DNA of 17,628 nucleotides, taken from Prevotella sp. UBA2456 (lineage in GTDB: Bacteria; Bacteroidota; Bacteroidia; Bacteroidales; Bacteroidaceae). The stretch lies in assembly GCA_002342415.1 (NCBI GenBank), contig DDPY01000004.1:852-18479 (forward strand). Direction: 5' to 3'. Below the pieces are notes generated by a model that was not told the origin of the DNA, did no database searches, and saw only the letters and a program-made list of their open reading frames with translations. Each line of letters begins with the position of its first letter. Positions within the stretch are counted from its first letter, which is position 1. The position numbers were made by a program, and so were the translations under genes. This document shows positions 7,049 through 14,353 of the stretch, piece by piece.

Positions 7049-7369
7049 ATGACGAATATGGACCAAATGGACAGAATCAAACGGATGGAGCAGTATCTCG
7101 ACCGCGCCTCGCAGGCTGTGATGAGGCTGTCGGCTGCACTCGACGAATACGAAGGGCTCCAGACGGCTATCAGCGAGCTGGCAGCATATTACGGTAGTGA
7201 CACGTGGAAGCAGGACCTTGATGACGACAGTCGTGGCTTGCTGCCGCCGGGCTTGAAGCGTGGAGTACTTTCAGAAGACGGCATTTGGAATCTGCTCGAA
7301 GACTGCCGCGACCTGAACAGCCGCATCAGAGAGGTAAAATTCCCTGAGTTAACTCAAAACATCAAATGA
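7049..7369 (+). CDS. DUF4298 domain protein
   Basis: 106 residues, all helical by appearance and with no signal peptide. The first half (IKRMEQYLDRASQAVMRL) looks like a coiled coil. The second half has the conserved family block YYGSDTWKQDLDDD, then LPPGLKRGVLSEDGIWNLL. That block identifies DUF4298, a small cytoplasmic protein family found mainly in Bacteroidota and Firmicutes, with unknown function. An alternative start at 7058 (MDQMDR) cannot be excluded. It has its own promoter. The final codons and the TGA fall inside the 22-bp-phased palindrome array that precedes the transporter gene, so coding and regulatory sequence overlap. Confidence 0.88.
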   Translation: MTNMDQMDRIKRMEQYLDRASQAVMRLSAALDEYEGLQTAISELAAYYGSDTWKQDLDDDSRGLLPPGLKRGVLSEDGIWNLLEDCRDLNSRIREVKFPELTQNIK

Positions 7370-7399
7370 GTTAACTCGATGGATGATTTGAGTTAACTC
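7346..7399. repeat. Three GAGTTAACTC palindromes at exactly 22-bp spacing
   Basis: Perfect 10-bp palindromes GAGTTAACTC occur at 7346-7355, 7368-7377 and 7390-7399. Each is preceded by T, and starts are 22 bp apart, about two helical turns, so all three face the same side of the DNA. The spacers are not conserved. The array begins in the last codons of the DUF4298 gene and ends 5 bp before the TTTG -33 element of the transporter promoter. This looks like a multi-site operator for a dimeric regulator; the regulator is unknown. Confidence 0.8.
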
Positions 7400-7404
7400 A
7401 ACTT

Positions 7405-7437
7405 TTTGATGGTGTTTTCTCAGTGACCTTATCTTAG
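7405..7437 (+). promoter_or_regulatory. EamA transporter promoter (-33 TTTG, -7 TATCTTAG)
   Basis: TTTG at 7405-7408 and TATCTTAG at 7430-7437 (one mismatch to TAnnTTTG) are separated by 21 bp, the normal Bacteroidota spacing. The start of transcription would be near 7444 and the ATG is at 7457. The palindrome array lies directly upstream. Confidence 0.6.
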
Positions 7438-7456
7438 CCATACAAAAATTAAGCTG

Positions 7457-8350
7457 ATGCTGAACAAACCTTTATTTTATCATACTGTCGCCTTTCTGGT
7501 GGTAGCCATCTGGGGCTCTACGTTCGTATTCACCAAACTGCTGTTGATGGGCGGACTCTCGGCAGCACAAATCTTCGTGCTGCGTTTCATTATTGCCTAT
7601 GTGCTGCTGTTGGCCTATTCTTTGTACAAGGGCATCCGCTGGAAGGCCGACTGTTGGCAGGACGAGGCTCTGATGGCGATGCTCGGACTGACGGGAGGCA
7701 CTCTGTATTTCCTGACAGAGAATAGTGCCATGCTCTACACTACCACCACCAACACTTCCCTCATTGTCAGCCTGAGCCCGCTGGTGGCATCGGTTCTCAT
7801 CAGCATCTTCTATAAGTCGCAGCGGCTGAACAAGCTTCAGACGCTCGGTTCAGTGATGGCTGCCGTCGGTGTGGTATTGGTGGTGCTGAACGGACACTTT
7901 GTGCTTCATCTCTCGCCACTTGGCGACACCTTGGCTTTCGGTGCTGCCCTCTGCTGGGGGGTCTACAGTCTGCTGATGATTCCAGCTAACTATCGTTACG
8001 ATACTGCTTTTATCACGCGCAAGGTATTCTTCTATGGTCTGCTGTTCATGATACCTTACTTTATTTGGTGTCCGGGACTGGGAGTCGACTTGCTTTGTGC
8101 CCAGCCAATGCTCGTCTGGAATCTTTTGTTCCTTGGCTGTGTGGCCTCCATGCTTTGTTTCTTGGCATGGAACTGGGTGATGAAGAAGCTGGGCGCCGTC
8201 ATAGCCACCAATTATGTCTATCTGAACCCCGTCACCACCATCATCTTTGCGTGGCTGATACTCTCCGAGCAGATTACCGTTTTCTTCCTCCTCGGCACTG
8301 CCCTCATCCTCTTAGGCATGTTTCTGGCAGACAAGTCGAGACAGCATTAG
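7457..8350 (+). CDS. EamA/DMT-family transporter
   Basis: 297 residues, the usual length for two EamA repeats. About ten hydrophobic helices can be counted, beginning AFLVVAIWGSTFVFTK, a typical EamA helix 1. The second repeat starts near residue 150 (LGDTLAFGAALCWGVYSLL) and ends in LILLGMFLAD. These inner-membrane proteins of the drug/metabolite transporter superfamily mostly export amino acids or other small metabolites; the substrate cannot be read from the sequence. Three phased palindromes just upstream of its promoter suggest tight control. Its TAG overlaps the TAA of the convergent DUF3237 gene (TTAG). Confidence 0.93.
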   Translation: MLNKPLFYHTVAFLVVAIWGSTFVFTKLLLMGGLSAAQIFVLRFIIAYVLLLAYSLYKGIRWKADCWQDEALMAMLGLTGGTLYFLTENSAMLYTTTTNTSLIVSLSPLVASVLISIFYKSQRLNKLQTLGSVMAAVGVVLVVLNGHFVLHLSPLGDTLAFGAALCWGVYSLLMIPANYRYDTAFITRKVFFYGLLFMIPYFIWCPGLGVDLLCAQPMLVWNLLFLGCVASMLCFLAWNWVMKKLGAVIATNYVYLNPVTTIIFAWLILSEQITVFFLLGTALILLGMFLADKSRQH

Positions 8351-8868
8351 TCATCGACAACTCTCCATACATTGAGCACGATGCCATTGAAGCCCTTCAC
8401 CCATTCCGGCTGGCACACAAAGAGCGAACGGTTCAGCCAGGCATAGCGGCTGTTTTCTGGTGCTTCGAACTGGGGTGCGGCCTTGAAGTAATAATAAGGG
8501 CGTCCCTGAGCATCTTTGCCATCAAACACCAGTCCTCTGTTGCGGACGTGGATATAGATGCTGTCGTCCGTCATGATGCTGTAGATGGCCTCCAGTTCCG
8601 TTCTGGAGCCGTCGGCATTGGCCAGTTGGTAGTCCGCCCCGCCAGGCAGAATTGTGCCTCGGAGTTGTGGACCCTCGAAGGTGCCTCCGGTTATCGGGAT
8701 GACAATCCTCTTGCCGTGTGGGGTTTCGCCAACGGTGTAGGCTGGGTCTATGGTGACTCTCAGCTGCAGGGCAAACTCCAGCTGGGGCGTATCCTTCGGC
8801 GGATAGGTCTGTGCTTTCAGTGAAAGCAAGGATGCCGCGAGGGCAGTGAGTAATAACAGTCGTTTCAT
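8347..8868 (-). CDS. Secreted DUF3237 (UPF0311) protein
   Basis: 173 residues with a cleavable Sec signal (MKRLLLLTALAASLLSLKA, cleavage before Q20). The mature protein begins with PQLEFALQLRVTIDPAY and continues through GKRIVIPITGGTFEGPQLRG and TILPGGADYQL, the conserved blocks of DUF3237, a single-domain beta-barrel family of about 150 residues. The ending FNGIVLNVWRVV fits too. The biochemical function is unknown. Most family members are cytoplasmic, whereas this copy is exported. The gene converges on the EamA gene with a 4-bp overlap and no terminator between them. A weak -7 candidate (TATCTTCG) is at 8910-8917. Confidence 0.88.
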   Translation of the reverse strand: MKRLLLLTALAASLLSLKAQTYPPKDTPQLEFALQLRVTIDPAYTVGETPHGKRIVIPITGGTFEGPQLRGTILPGGADYQLANADGSRTELEAIYSIMTDDSIYIHVRNRGLVFDGKDAQGRPYYYFKAAPQFEAPENSRYAWLNRSLFVCQPEWVKGFNGIVLNVWRVVDD

Positions 8869-8909
8869 CCTTTATCTTTTTGATACGCTGAATCGTTGCC
8901 ATCAGGCAG

Positions 8910-8917
8910 CGAAGATA
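8910..8917 (-). promoter_or_regulatory. Possible -7 element of the DUF3237 gene
   Basis: Minus-strand TATCTTCG has one mismatch to TAnnTTTG and lies 41 bp before the ATG. No -33 element is apparent, so this is tentative. Confidence 0.4.
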
Positions 8918-8931
8918 CGAAACAATAATGA

Positions 8932-8966
8932 ACACCCCGTTCGTCTGTTGAGGCTTACCGGGGTGT
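8932..8966 (-). terminator. Probable terminator after rubredoxin
   Basis: ACACCCCG and CGGGGTGT form a perfect 8-bp GC-rich stem around a 19-nt loop, 18 bp past the rubredoxin stop. On the minus strand it is followed by TCATTATTGTTT, which is T-rich but not a clean T-run. Confidence 0.55.
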
Positions 8967-8984
8967 CCACTATATTGTCCGTGC

Positions 8985-9146
8985 TTACTCCTCTGGCGAG
9001 AAGTCGTCCTTGCCTACTCCGCAGATGGGGCATACCCAGTCCTCGGGGATGTCTTCAAAGGCTGTCCCAGGAGCAATACCGCTGTCAGGATCGCCTGCTA
9101 CGGGATCGTAAACGTAACCACATGTGTCGCAAATGTACTTTTTCAT
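8985..9146 (-). CDS. Rubredoxin
   Basis: A 53-residue protein, the classical rubredoxin length. Two iron-binding knuckles are present: CDTCG (C6, C9) and CPICG (C39, C42). The block YVYDPVAGDPDSGI and the segment FEDIPEDWVCP between them are diagnostic. Rubredoxin carries a single Fe(Cys)4 centre and shuttles electrons in the cytoplasm; in anaerobes it typically serves rubrerythrin, superoxide reductase or oxygen-reducing flavodiiron proteins. None of these partners is in the window, but ferritin and BCP show a similar oxidative-stress theme nearby. It follows the glycosyltransferase gene by 41 bp on the same strand and could be read from that operon or from a weak -7-like TACTTTTA at 9173-9180. 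Confidence 0.97.
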   Translation of the reverse strand: MKKYICDTCGYVYDPVAGDPDSGIAPGTAFEDIPEDWVCPICGVGKDDFSPEE

Positions 9147-9171
9147 AATCTTTAGTGGGTTTAGTTAGTAA

Positions 9172-9206
9172 ATAAAAGTATTGTTTTCTACTTGATAAAA
9201 GTATTG
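9172..9206. repeat. 12-bp direct repeat flanking the glycosyltransferase stop codon
   Basis: ATAAAAGTATTG occurs at 9172-9183 and again at 9195-9206, 23 bp apart. One copy is in the gap before rubredoxin and the other in the last codons of the glycosyltransferase gene. On the minus strand each contains TACTTTTA, one base from a -7 element, so both could serve rubredoxin. It may also be a chance or slippage duplication. Confidence 0.5.
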
Positions 9207-10237
9207 ATCTTCTCTACGATAGTCGCTGGGCGGATACTGTTCATGCAGGCATAGTCTCCGCGGCGGCAGGCTTTCTGCCCGAAGATGCTGCACGGACGGC
9301 AGTCGAGGTCTGTCTGGATGGTGTTCTCTTTCGACTGTTGCCAGCCCATGAATCCGGCATAGGGATGGGTGGCTCCCCAGACGCTGATCACGGGAATGCC
9401 CGTGAGCGATGCCAGGTGCATGTTGGCAGAGTCCATGGAGAGCATCACCTGCAAGTGGCTCATGAGGATGAGTTCCAGCTCGAGCGAGTCGGTATGGCGA
9501 TGCACGTAGACACACTGCTTGTAACGCTGGCACCATTGGCTGAACCATACCTCCTCCTGTTCTCCGCGTCCGAAGAGGAACAAGCGAGCTCCAGGATGCT
9601 GCTCTATCAGCTGTTCCACCACCTGCTGCATCAGCTCGGGGGGATATACCTTGCCCTTATGGGCTGCAAAGGGCGCAATGCCTATGAGCGGTGCCGGCGA
9701 GGTGAGCATCGAGGCCAGACTGGCTGGCAGCTGGCTGGTATCGCCGCCTTCGGGGGGAAAGATGCTCTTGAAGTTGATCTCGACAGGATAGCCCAGACGC
9801 TCGAACACCTCGGCATAGTTCTCAAACGAGGTAGGCTGCTGGATGAGGTGCTTGTTGCTGTAGGACACCAACTGCCGGCGTCCCTTGCGGTGCTTGTTGA
9901 TATGAGCCACACGATAATGCCCCATGTTAAAGCGAAAGCGAAGAAATTCTGAGCGCAACACGTTGTGCAGGTCGGCAATGGCAGTAAACTGCTTGGCTGT
10001 CAGTCGGCGGTAGAGCCGGTTGAGTCCTTTGAGGCCCTTGTACTCACGTTTCAGGTCGGCCTCCATGAATCCTACATTGGAGGCCATGCCCTCAAACAAC
10101 GGGCGTGCATAGCCTCGACTCAGTACCGTGAAGCGTACATCAGGATATTGTCGGGCCAGCGACCAGATGATAGGCACTACCATTGCCACATCACCTAAAG
10201 CCGAGAAGCGGATGGCGAGTATATGCTCTTTTCTCAT
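9188..10237 (-). CDS. Glycosyltransferase family 9, heptosyltransferase-like
   Basis: 349 residues, the usual GT9 length, with a GT-B fold. The N-terminal motif FSALGDVAM (residues 11-19) is the conserved acceptor/nucleotide-domain signature. The C-terminal domain starts near 184 (IGIAPFAAHKGKVYP) and has the donor-binding block SMDSANMHLAS (267-277) and VWGATHP (286-292). A late cysteine-rich part (C313, C316, C324, C331) with RPCSIFGQ is common in LPS heptosyltransferases. The enzyme would transfer a sugar, classically heptose from ADP-heptose, to lipid A core on the cytoplasmic face of the inner membrane. Its start codon overlaps the end of the DUF4254 gene by 4 bp, so they are translationally coupled. 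The actual sugar is not certain. Confidence 0.93.
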   Translation of the reverse strand: MRKEHILAIRFSALGDVAMVVPIIWSLARQYPDVRFTVLSRGYARPLFEGMASNVGFMEADLKREYKGLKGLNRLYRRLTAKQFTAIADLHNVLRSEFLRFRFNMGHYRVAHINKHRKGRRQLVSYSNKHLIQQPTSFENYAEVFERLGYPVEINFKSIFPPEGGDTSQLPASLASMLTSPAPLIGIAPFAAHKGKVYPPELMQQVVEQLIEQHPGARLFLFGRGEQEEVWFSQWCQRYKQCVYVHRHTDSLELELILMSHLQVMLSMDSANMHLASLTGIPVISVWGATHPYAGFMGWQQSKENTIQTDLDCRPCSIFGQKACRRGDYACMNSIRPATIVEKINTFIK

Positions 10238-10836
10238 TTCTTGTATAGTACGGGATTCGTGCTGGGATCGTTGTACATCTTCATCTGGCGGTACACCTTC
10301 ATGTATTTGCGACCGGCCTCAATGTCTTCCAGCAGCTGGTCAATAGCCGTTGAGAGGTCTGTCTGCTGTTCGCGCAGCACATCGAGCTTAGCGCGGCAGC
10401 GGGCAATATGCTCAGCGTCGGCATCTTGTCGCTCCGTCTGTTCCTTCATGTGCCATATCTTCAGGGCCAGAATGCTCAGACGGTCGATGGCCCAGGCAGG
10501 GCTCTCCGTGTTCAGATGCGCATCGGGCAGGGGAGTCACCTCGCTGTACAGGTGGCGGAAGTAGCTGTCTATCTCCTCCACCAGGTCCGTACGATCCTGG
10601 TTGGAGTGGTCTATGCGCCGCTTCAGTCCCAAGGCCTCGGCGGGCTCGATATGCGGATCACGGATAATATCCTCCAGATGCCATTGCACTGTGTCTATCC
10701 AGCACTTCAGATAAAGGCTGTACTCTATCGTGTCGCGATTATACGGATTGCTGATAGGCGTATCTACGTTGTCTGTCAGATGGTAGTCGCGAATAGCCTG
10801 CAGGAAGATTTTATTTGCTTGTTCAGTAAAAGCCAT
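10234..10836 (-). CDS. DUF4254 domain protein
   Basis: 200 residues from the ATG at 10836 (MAFTEQANKIF). An in-frame ATG at 10896 lies upstream of the -7 element and is rejected. It is alpha-helical throughout with no signal or membrane segment. Conserved-looking blocks are YSLYLKCWIDTVQWHLEDIIR and RRIDHSNQDRTDLVEEID in the first half and a coiled-coil-like second half. This fits DUF4254, a Bacteroidota-rich family of unknown function that, as I recall, is often found beside GT9 genes. The 4-bp overlap with the GT9 gene suggests a shared role in surface glycan synthesis, possibly as a partner protein; that is inference. Confidence 0.87.
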   Translation of the reverse strand: MAFTEQANKIFLQAIRDYHLTDNVDTPISNPYNRDTIEYSLYLKCWIDTVQWHLEDIIRDPHIEPAEALGLKRRIDHSNQDRTDLVEEIDSYFRHLYSEVTPLPDAHLNTESPAWAIDRLSILALKIWHMKEQTERQDADAEHIARCRAKLDVLREQQTDLSTAIDQLLEDIEAGRKYMKVYRQMKMYNDPSTNPVLYKK

Positions 10837-10862
10837 ATCGTCTATTTTCTTTTTGTTTGGTG

Positions 10863-10870
10863 CAAAGATA
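10863..10870 (-). promoter_or_regulatory. Promoter -7 element of the DUF4254-GT9 operon
   Basis: Minus-strand TATCTTTG followed by CACC matches TAnnTTTG exactly. It predicts a transcript start near 10856 and fixes the DUF4254 start at 10836. Confidence 0.78.
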
Positions 10871-10984
10871 CGAATAATTTTTGATTCACGCCTCACAATT
10901 TACATTATTTTATCCTAAACGCACCAGTCTGGCAGTATTATTGTTGAATTTGGTTTGAAATAATAAATTTTATAGCCTGTTCTA

Positions 10985-11015
10985 TTGCGAAATTAAATAG
11001 AAATTACTATCTTTG
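10985..11015 (+). promoter_or_regulatory. Promoter of the second TPR kinase gene
   Basis: TATCTTTG at 11008-11015 followed by CGACC, with a TTG core at 10985-10987 separated by 20 bp, fits the Bacteroidota two-part consensus. The ATG at 11038 leaves a leader of only about 15 nt; a start at 11119 would leave about 95 nt. Confidence 0.72.
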
Positions 11016-11037
11016 CGACCTAAATTGGTGTCAACAC

Positions 11038-13050
11038 ATGAACGAATATTACTACGGAATGGCAGTTGTGATGTTGGTAACGACCAGCCTCATGTTTGCG
11101 GCCTCAAAGAACAAGCGCATGTTCACCACAGTCCTGCTGGTGGTTGCACTCTTCGGGCCGCTGTTGTTCTCATGCCAGCATGGGACAGGCGGCAAGTCCA
11201 GCTCGTCAGCCGACAGCATTGATTGGAACGATTCCTGCTACAGGCTCCTCAAGCGGGCACTCGTCTATTATAATAATAATCAGATTGACTCGCTCGAACA
11301 GTTTGCATCATGGAGCAAGGGGGTGTGCGTCGACCACAAGCAACGCATCTGGTACTACCATATCTGGGCCTTACTGGCCGAAGCCTACGTCTGGGACAAC
11401 CAGTTTGGCAAGGCCACCGACGAAGCCCACCGCATGCAGGAGGAGGCAGAAAAGAACAAGGAGAACTTAGGGCTTTTCTTGGCTTACAAGGCACTGGGGG
11501 TGGGCTATGCCCATGCTGACATCAGTCTTGAAGCAGAGTCGTATTTGAAAAAGGCCATCGAATATTTCCCCAAGGGAACCACTCCAGGCGAACTGTTCGA
11601 CTGCTATCGTACACTCTGTACCGAACAGTTGAAGATGGAACGCTATGCAGCGGTCGACAGCACGCTGAAAGGCTGGCAGAAAGAGGTGGACCGCTATCCT
11701 GTTGCTCCCAGTGAGCCTGATACCATCGTACATGCCAATTTCCATTTCAATTACCATTCAATTCTTGCAGACTATTTGCTGGACATCGGCAACTATCGCG
11801 AGGCAGAGAAAAACATCGATTCGTCGGCATACTATGAGAATATTGCCGGCAACAGTGTCCTGAACCTTATCACCATTGCACAGCAGCGTAGTAGTTTGGC
11901 GAGAGAACAGGGACGGATTGACGAGGCCTTGAAGCATAGTGCCCGCTTGCTGGAGCTGGCCGGAAAGACCGAAGACAGCAGTAATCTGTTCGCAGCCCTC
12001 GAGGAGCGGGGCAGTGTGCTGGAGAAGGCCGGTCGTTTTGAAGAGGCCCTGAAGGTATATCATCATCTCGCCCAACTGAGAGACTCGCTTTCGGCCATTG
12101 ACCAGCATGACCAGCTGAACCATCTGAACAAGCAGTATGCCGTCAGCGAGTTGCGGGCAGCCAACGAGCAACTGGAACACCGCTCGCGATTCACTACGGG
12201 CAGCATCGCTATGATCATGGGCATCTGTGCCATTCTTGTCTTCTTGGTCTATAACAGCCGCTGGAGCCGCCAGCTGGAAATCAAGAACCGCCAGCTGCAG
12301 CGTGAGCGCAACGTGGTGGTGGCACAGAACAAGCAGCTTGCCGTTGAGCGCGACCGTGCCGAAGCAGCATCCAAGGCGAAGACTGCCTTTATACAAAGCA
12401 TGACACACGAGATACGCACCCCGCTCAACCATATCAGCGGCTTTACGCAGGTGCTCGCCATGCCCGATCTCGAACTGCCTGCCGACGAGCGCCTTGAAAT
12501 CAGCCAGCGCATTCAGGAAAGCACGCTTCATCTGACCAACATCCTTGACGACCTTATCCAGCTTTCTGACTTGGAGAGCAGCAACGAGCTGCCGCTGGCT
12601 GAGAACTACTACCCAGCCCAGATCGTGGCCCAGGCCTTAGAAGCCGTCAGCCCGTCGGTAGTGGCTGATGTGGTGCTCGAAAACCGTTGTCAGGTGTCCG
12701 ACGAATGGGCGGTCAGCACCTATCCAAACCTGATACGGACCGTTCTCACCCGTCTGCTCGACAATGCCGCCAAGTTCACTCATCTTGGCAGCATAACGCT
12801 CTCGCTGACACAAGAAGACGATAAGCTTCATTTCTCGGTAGCCGACACCGGGCCGGGCATTCCTGCCGACAAGCGCGACTTCATCTTCGAGCGCTTTGCC
12901 AAGCTCGACAGTTTTGCTCAGGGCACGGGTCTCGGACTCTCCGTAGCCCGTCTGATAGCTGAGCGACTTGGCGGAACGCTCACCCTCGATACCGACTATA
13001 CGGGCGGCTCTAAGTTCGACTTCATCATTCCTGCATCATTCAAATCGTAA
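11038..13050 (+). CDS. TPR sensor histidine kinase
   Basis: 670 residues from ATG 11038. Two hydrophobic stretches lie at the N-terminus (residues 5-22 and 29-45). The second ends in LLFSC, lipobox-like, and a start at 11119 (M28) would give a lipoprotein-type signal. TPR-like helices fill about 65-355 (for example RIDEALKHSARLLELAG and RFEEALKVYHHLAQL). A membrane helix at 388-405 and a coiled coil at 408-448 lead to the kinase. The H box is canonical (SMTHEIRTPLNHI, H457), followed by N box LLDNAAKF (N576), G1 DTGPGIP, F box FERF and G2 GTGLGL. It autophosphorylates H457 and passes the phosphate to a response regulator not encoded here. It resembles the kinase at 4790-6808. A purine permease gene starts 15 bp downstream, so both are probably cotranscribed. 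Confidence 0.94.
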   Translation: MNEYYYGMAVVMLVTTSLMFAASKNKRMFTTVLLVVALFGPLLFSCQHGTGGKSSSSADSIDWNDSCYRLLKRALVYYNNNQIDSLEQFASWSKGVCVDHKQRIWYYHIWALLAEAYVWDNQFGKATDEAHRMQEEAEKNKENLGLFLAYKALGVGYAHADISLEAESYLKKAIEYFPKGTTPGELFDCYRTLCTEQLKMERYAAVDSTLKGWQKEVDRYPVAPSEPDTIVHANFHFNYHSILADYLLDIGNYREAEKNIDSSAYYENIAGNSVLNLITIAQQRSSLAREQGRIDEALKHSARLLELAGKTEDSSNLFAALEERGSVLEKAGRFEEALKVYHHLAQLRDSLSAIDQHDQLNHLNKQYAVSELRAANEQLEHRSRFTTGSIAMIMGICAILVFLVYNSRWSRQLEIKNRQLQRERNVVVAQNKQLAVERDRAEAASKAKTAFIQSMTHEIRTPLNHISGFTQVLAMPDLELPADERLEISQRIQESTLHLTNILDDLIQLSDLESSNELPLAENYYPAQIVAQALEAVSPSVVADVVLENRCQVSDEWAVSTYPNLIRTVLTRLLDNAAKFTHLGSITLSLTQEDDKLHFSVADTGPGIPADKRDFIFERFAKLDSFAQGTGLGLSVARLIAERLGGTLTLDTDYTGGSKFDFIIPASFKS

Positions 13051-13063
13051 ATCGTTAAATCGT
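13042..13063. repeat. Three AAATCGT heptamers between kinase and permease genes
   Basis: AAATCGT at 13042, 13049 and 13057. The first two overlap the end of the kinase gene and the third is just before the permease ATG at 13066. Probably replication slippage; no function is claimed. Confidence 0.5.
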
Positions 13064-13065
13064 CA

Positions 13066-14352
13066 ATGAAAAACCGTCTTCTCTCCCTTGTAGGCTTCTC
13101 GCCGCTGCGCGATAATCTAAAGACCGAAGTGCTGGCGGGTCTCACCACCTTCGCCACGATGTCATATATTCTGGCCCTCTTGCCTGCCATGTTTGCACCG
13201 CTGGCAAGTATCGGTTTTCCCACCGACAACGTTTTCACCGCCACCGTTCTTGCTACCATCTTCGGCACATTGCTCATGGCCTTCCTTGCCCGCAAACCCT
13301 TTGGTCAGGCACCGGGACTGTCGCTCAACGTGTTCTTCATCGAGACCGTGTGTCTGTCAATGGGCTATTCGTGGCAGTTTGCCCTCACCGCCGTACTCAT
13401 CGAAGGCCTCCTTTTCATACTGCTCTGTATGAGCAATTTACGGCGTGTCATCTTCGACATGGTGCCGCCCTCGCTGAAGTATGCCATTGCTGCCGGCATC
13501 GGGTTCTTTATCGCGATGATAGGTATGAAGAATAGCGGACTACTGGCTACGGGAACCATCTTCAACCATATCAACACCCTGACCAGTCCCTCCTCGTTGC
13601 TCTTCCTGCTGGGCTTGGTGCTCATGGGAGTCTTTTTCATCTTGCGATTCCGGGGTGGTCTCTTGCTTAGCATCATCATCGTCACGCTGGTGGGTATTCC
13701 CTTAGGCGTGACCAAGCTGCCCGACACGCTGTTCACGTTGCCCTCTACACCCGATCCGCTGTTCTGCCAGTTCTCCTGGAGCGATCTGCTCACGCCCGAC
13801 CTCTGGGTCTGTGTGTTGACAATGCTTTTCTTCGACATTTTCGACAGTCTTGGCACCATCGTAGGAGTGATGGCCACATCGGGCAACATCCGCAAGAACG
13901 GACGCATCCCCCACATGCAGCGTATTATGCTCAGCGATGCCATCGGCACCGTGGGTGGAGCCTGTCTGGGATGCAGCACCGTGACCACCTATGTTGAGAG
14001 TGCCACCGGCGTGGCCGAAGGGGGACGTACAGGACTGACAGCCCTCGTCGTGGCCCTCTGCTTTGCCCTCAGCCTGTTCTTCGCCCCGCTGTTTCTGGCC
14101 ATCCCCGCCGTTGCCACCGCCCCCGTACTGGTAGTAGCCGGTTTCCATCTCTTCGGCTCCGTGCGCCACATCAGCATCTCGCGTGCCAAGGAGGCCATGC
14201 CCGCTTTTCTCTGTATCCTGCTCATGCCCATCACGGGCAGCATCACCGATGGCATCGTTTTCGGCCTTGCCACCTATATCATTCTTTCATTTATTGAGGA
14301 CTGGACGGGCCGGATCAGGAACCCCACCGTTACAGACGACACAGAGGCATAA
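13066..14352 (+). CDS. NCS2/AzgA-type purine permease
   Basis: 428 residues with about 12-14 hydrophobic helices and no cleavable signal. Family blocks seen: FGQAPGLSLNVFF (79-91) where AzgA proteins have APGMGLNAYF; FDIFDSLGTIVGVM (256-269); and CSTVTTYVESATGVAEGGRT (303-322), almost identical to the AzgA signature. These proteins are proton symporters in the inner membrane that take up guanine, hypoxanthine or adenine; xanthine and uracil carriers of NCS2 look different in these blocks. The start lies 15 bp after the kinase gene, so the two are likely cotranscribed. Whether the kinase senses purines is speculation. Substrate assignment to guanine/hypoxanthine is probable, not proven. Confidence 0.93.
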   Translation: MKNRLLSLVGFSPLRDNLKTEVLAGLTTFATMSYILALLPAMFAPLASIGFPTDNVFTATVLATIFGTLLMAFLARKPFGQAPGLSLNVFFIETVCLSMGYSWQFALTAVLIEGLLFILLCMSNLRRVIFDMVPPSLKYAIAAGIGFFIAMIGMKNSGLLATGTIFNHINTLTSPSSLLFLLGLVLMGVFFILRFRGGLLLSIIIVTLVGIPLGVTKLPDTLFTLPSTPDPLFCQFSWSDLLTPDLWVCVLTMLFFDIFDSLGTIVGVMATSGNIRKNGRIPHMQRIMLSDAIGTVGGACLGCSTVTTYVESATGVAEGGRTGLTALVVALCFALSLFFAPLFLAIPAVATAPVLVVAGFHLFGSVRHISISRAKEAMPAFLCILLMPITGSITDGIVFGLATYIILSFIEDWTGRIRNPTVTDDTEA

Positions 14353-14353
14353 A

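Noticed and set aside
7346..7399. CRISPR array
   Set aside because: Repeats are 10 bp with 12-bp spacers and only three copies; far too short for CRISPR. The same holds for 14507-14558.
9338..9952. Plus-strand open frame of 204 codons
   Set aside because: Antisense to the GT9 gene, which has all family motifs; the frame results from codon bias.
10837..10896. Earlier start of the DUF4254 gene (ATG at 10896)
   Set aside because: It is upstream of the TATCTTTG -7 element at 10863-10870; the extra residues have no family similarity.
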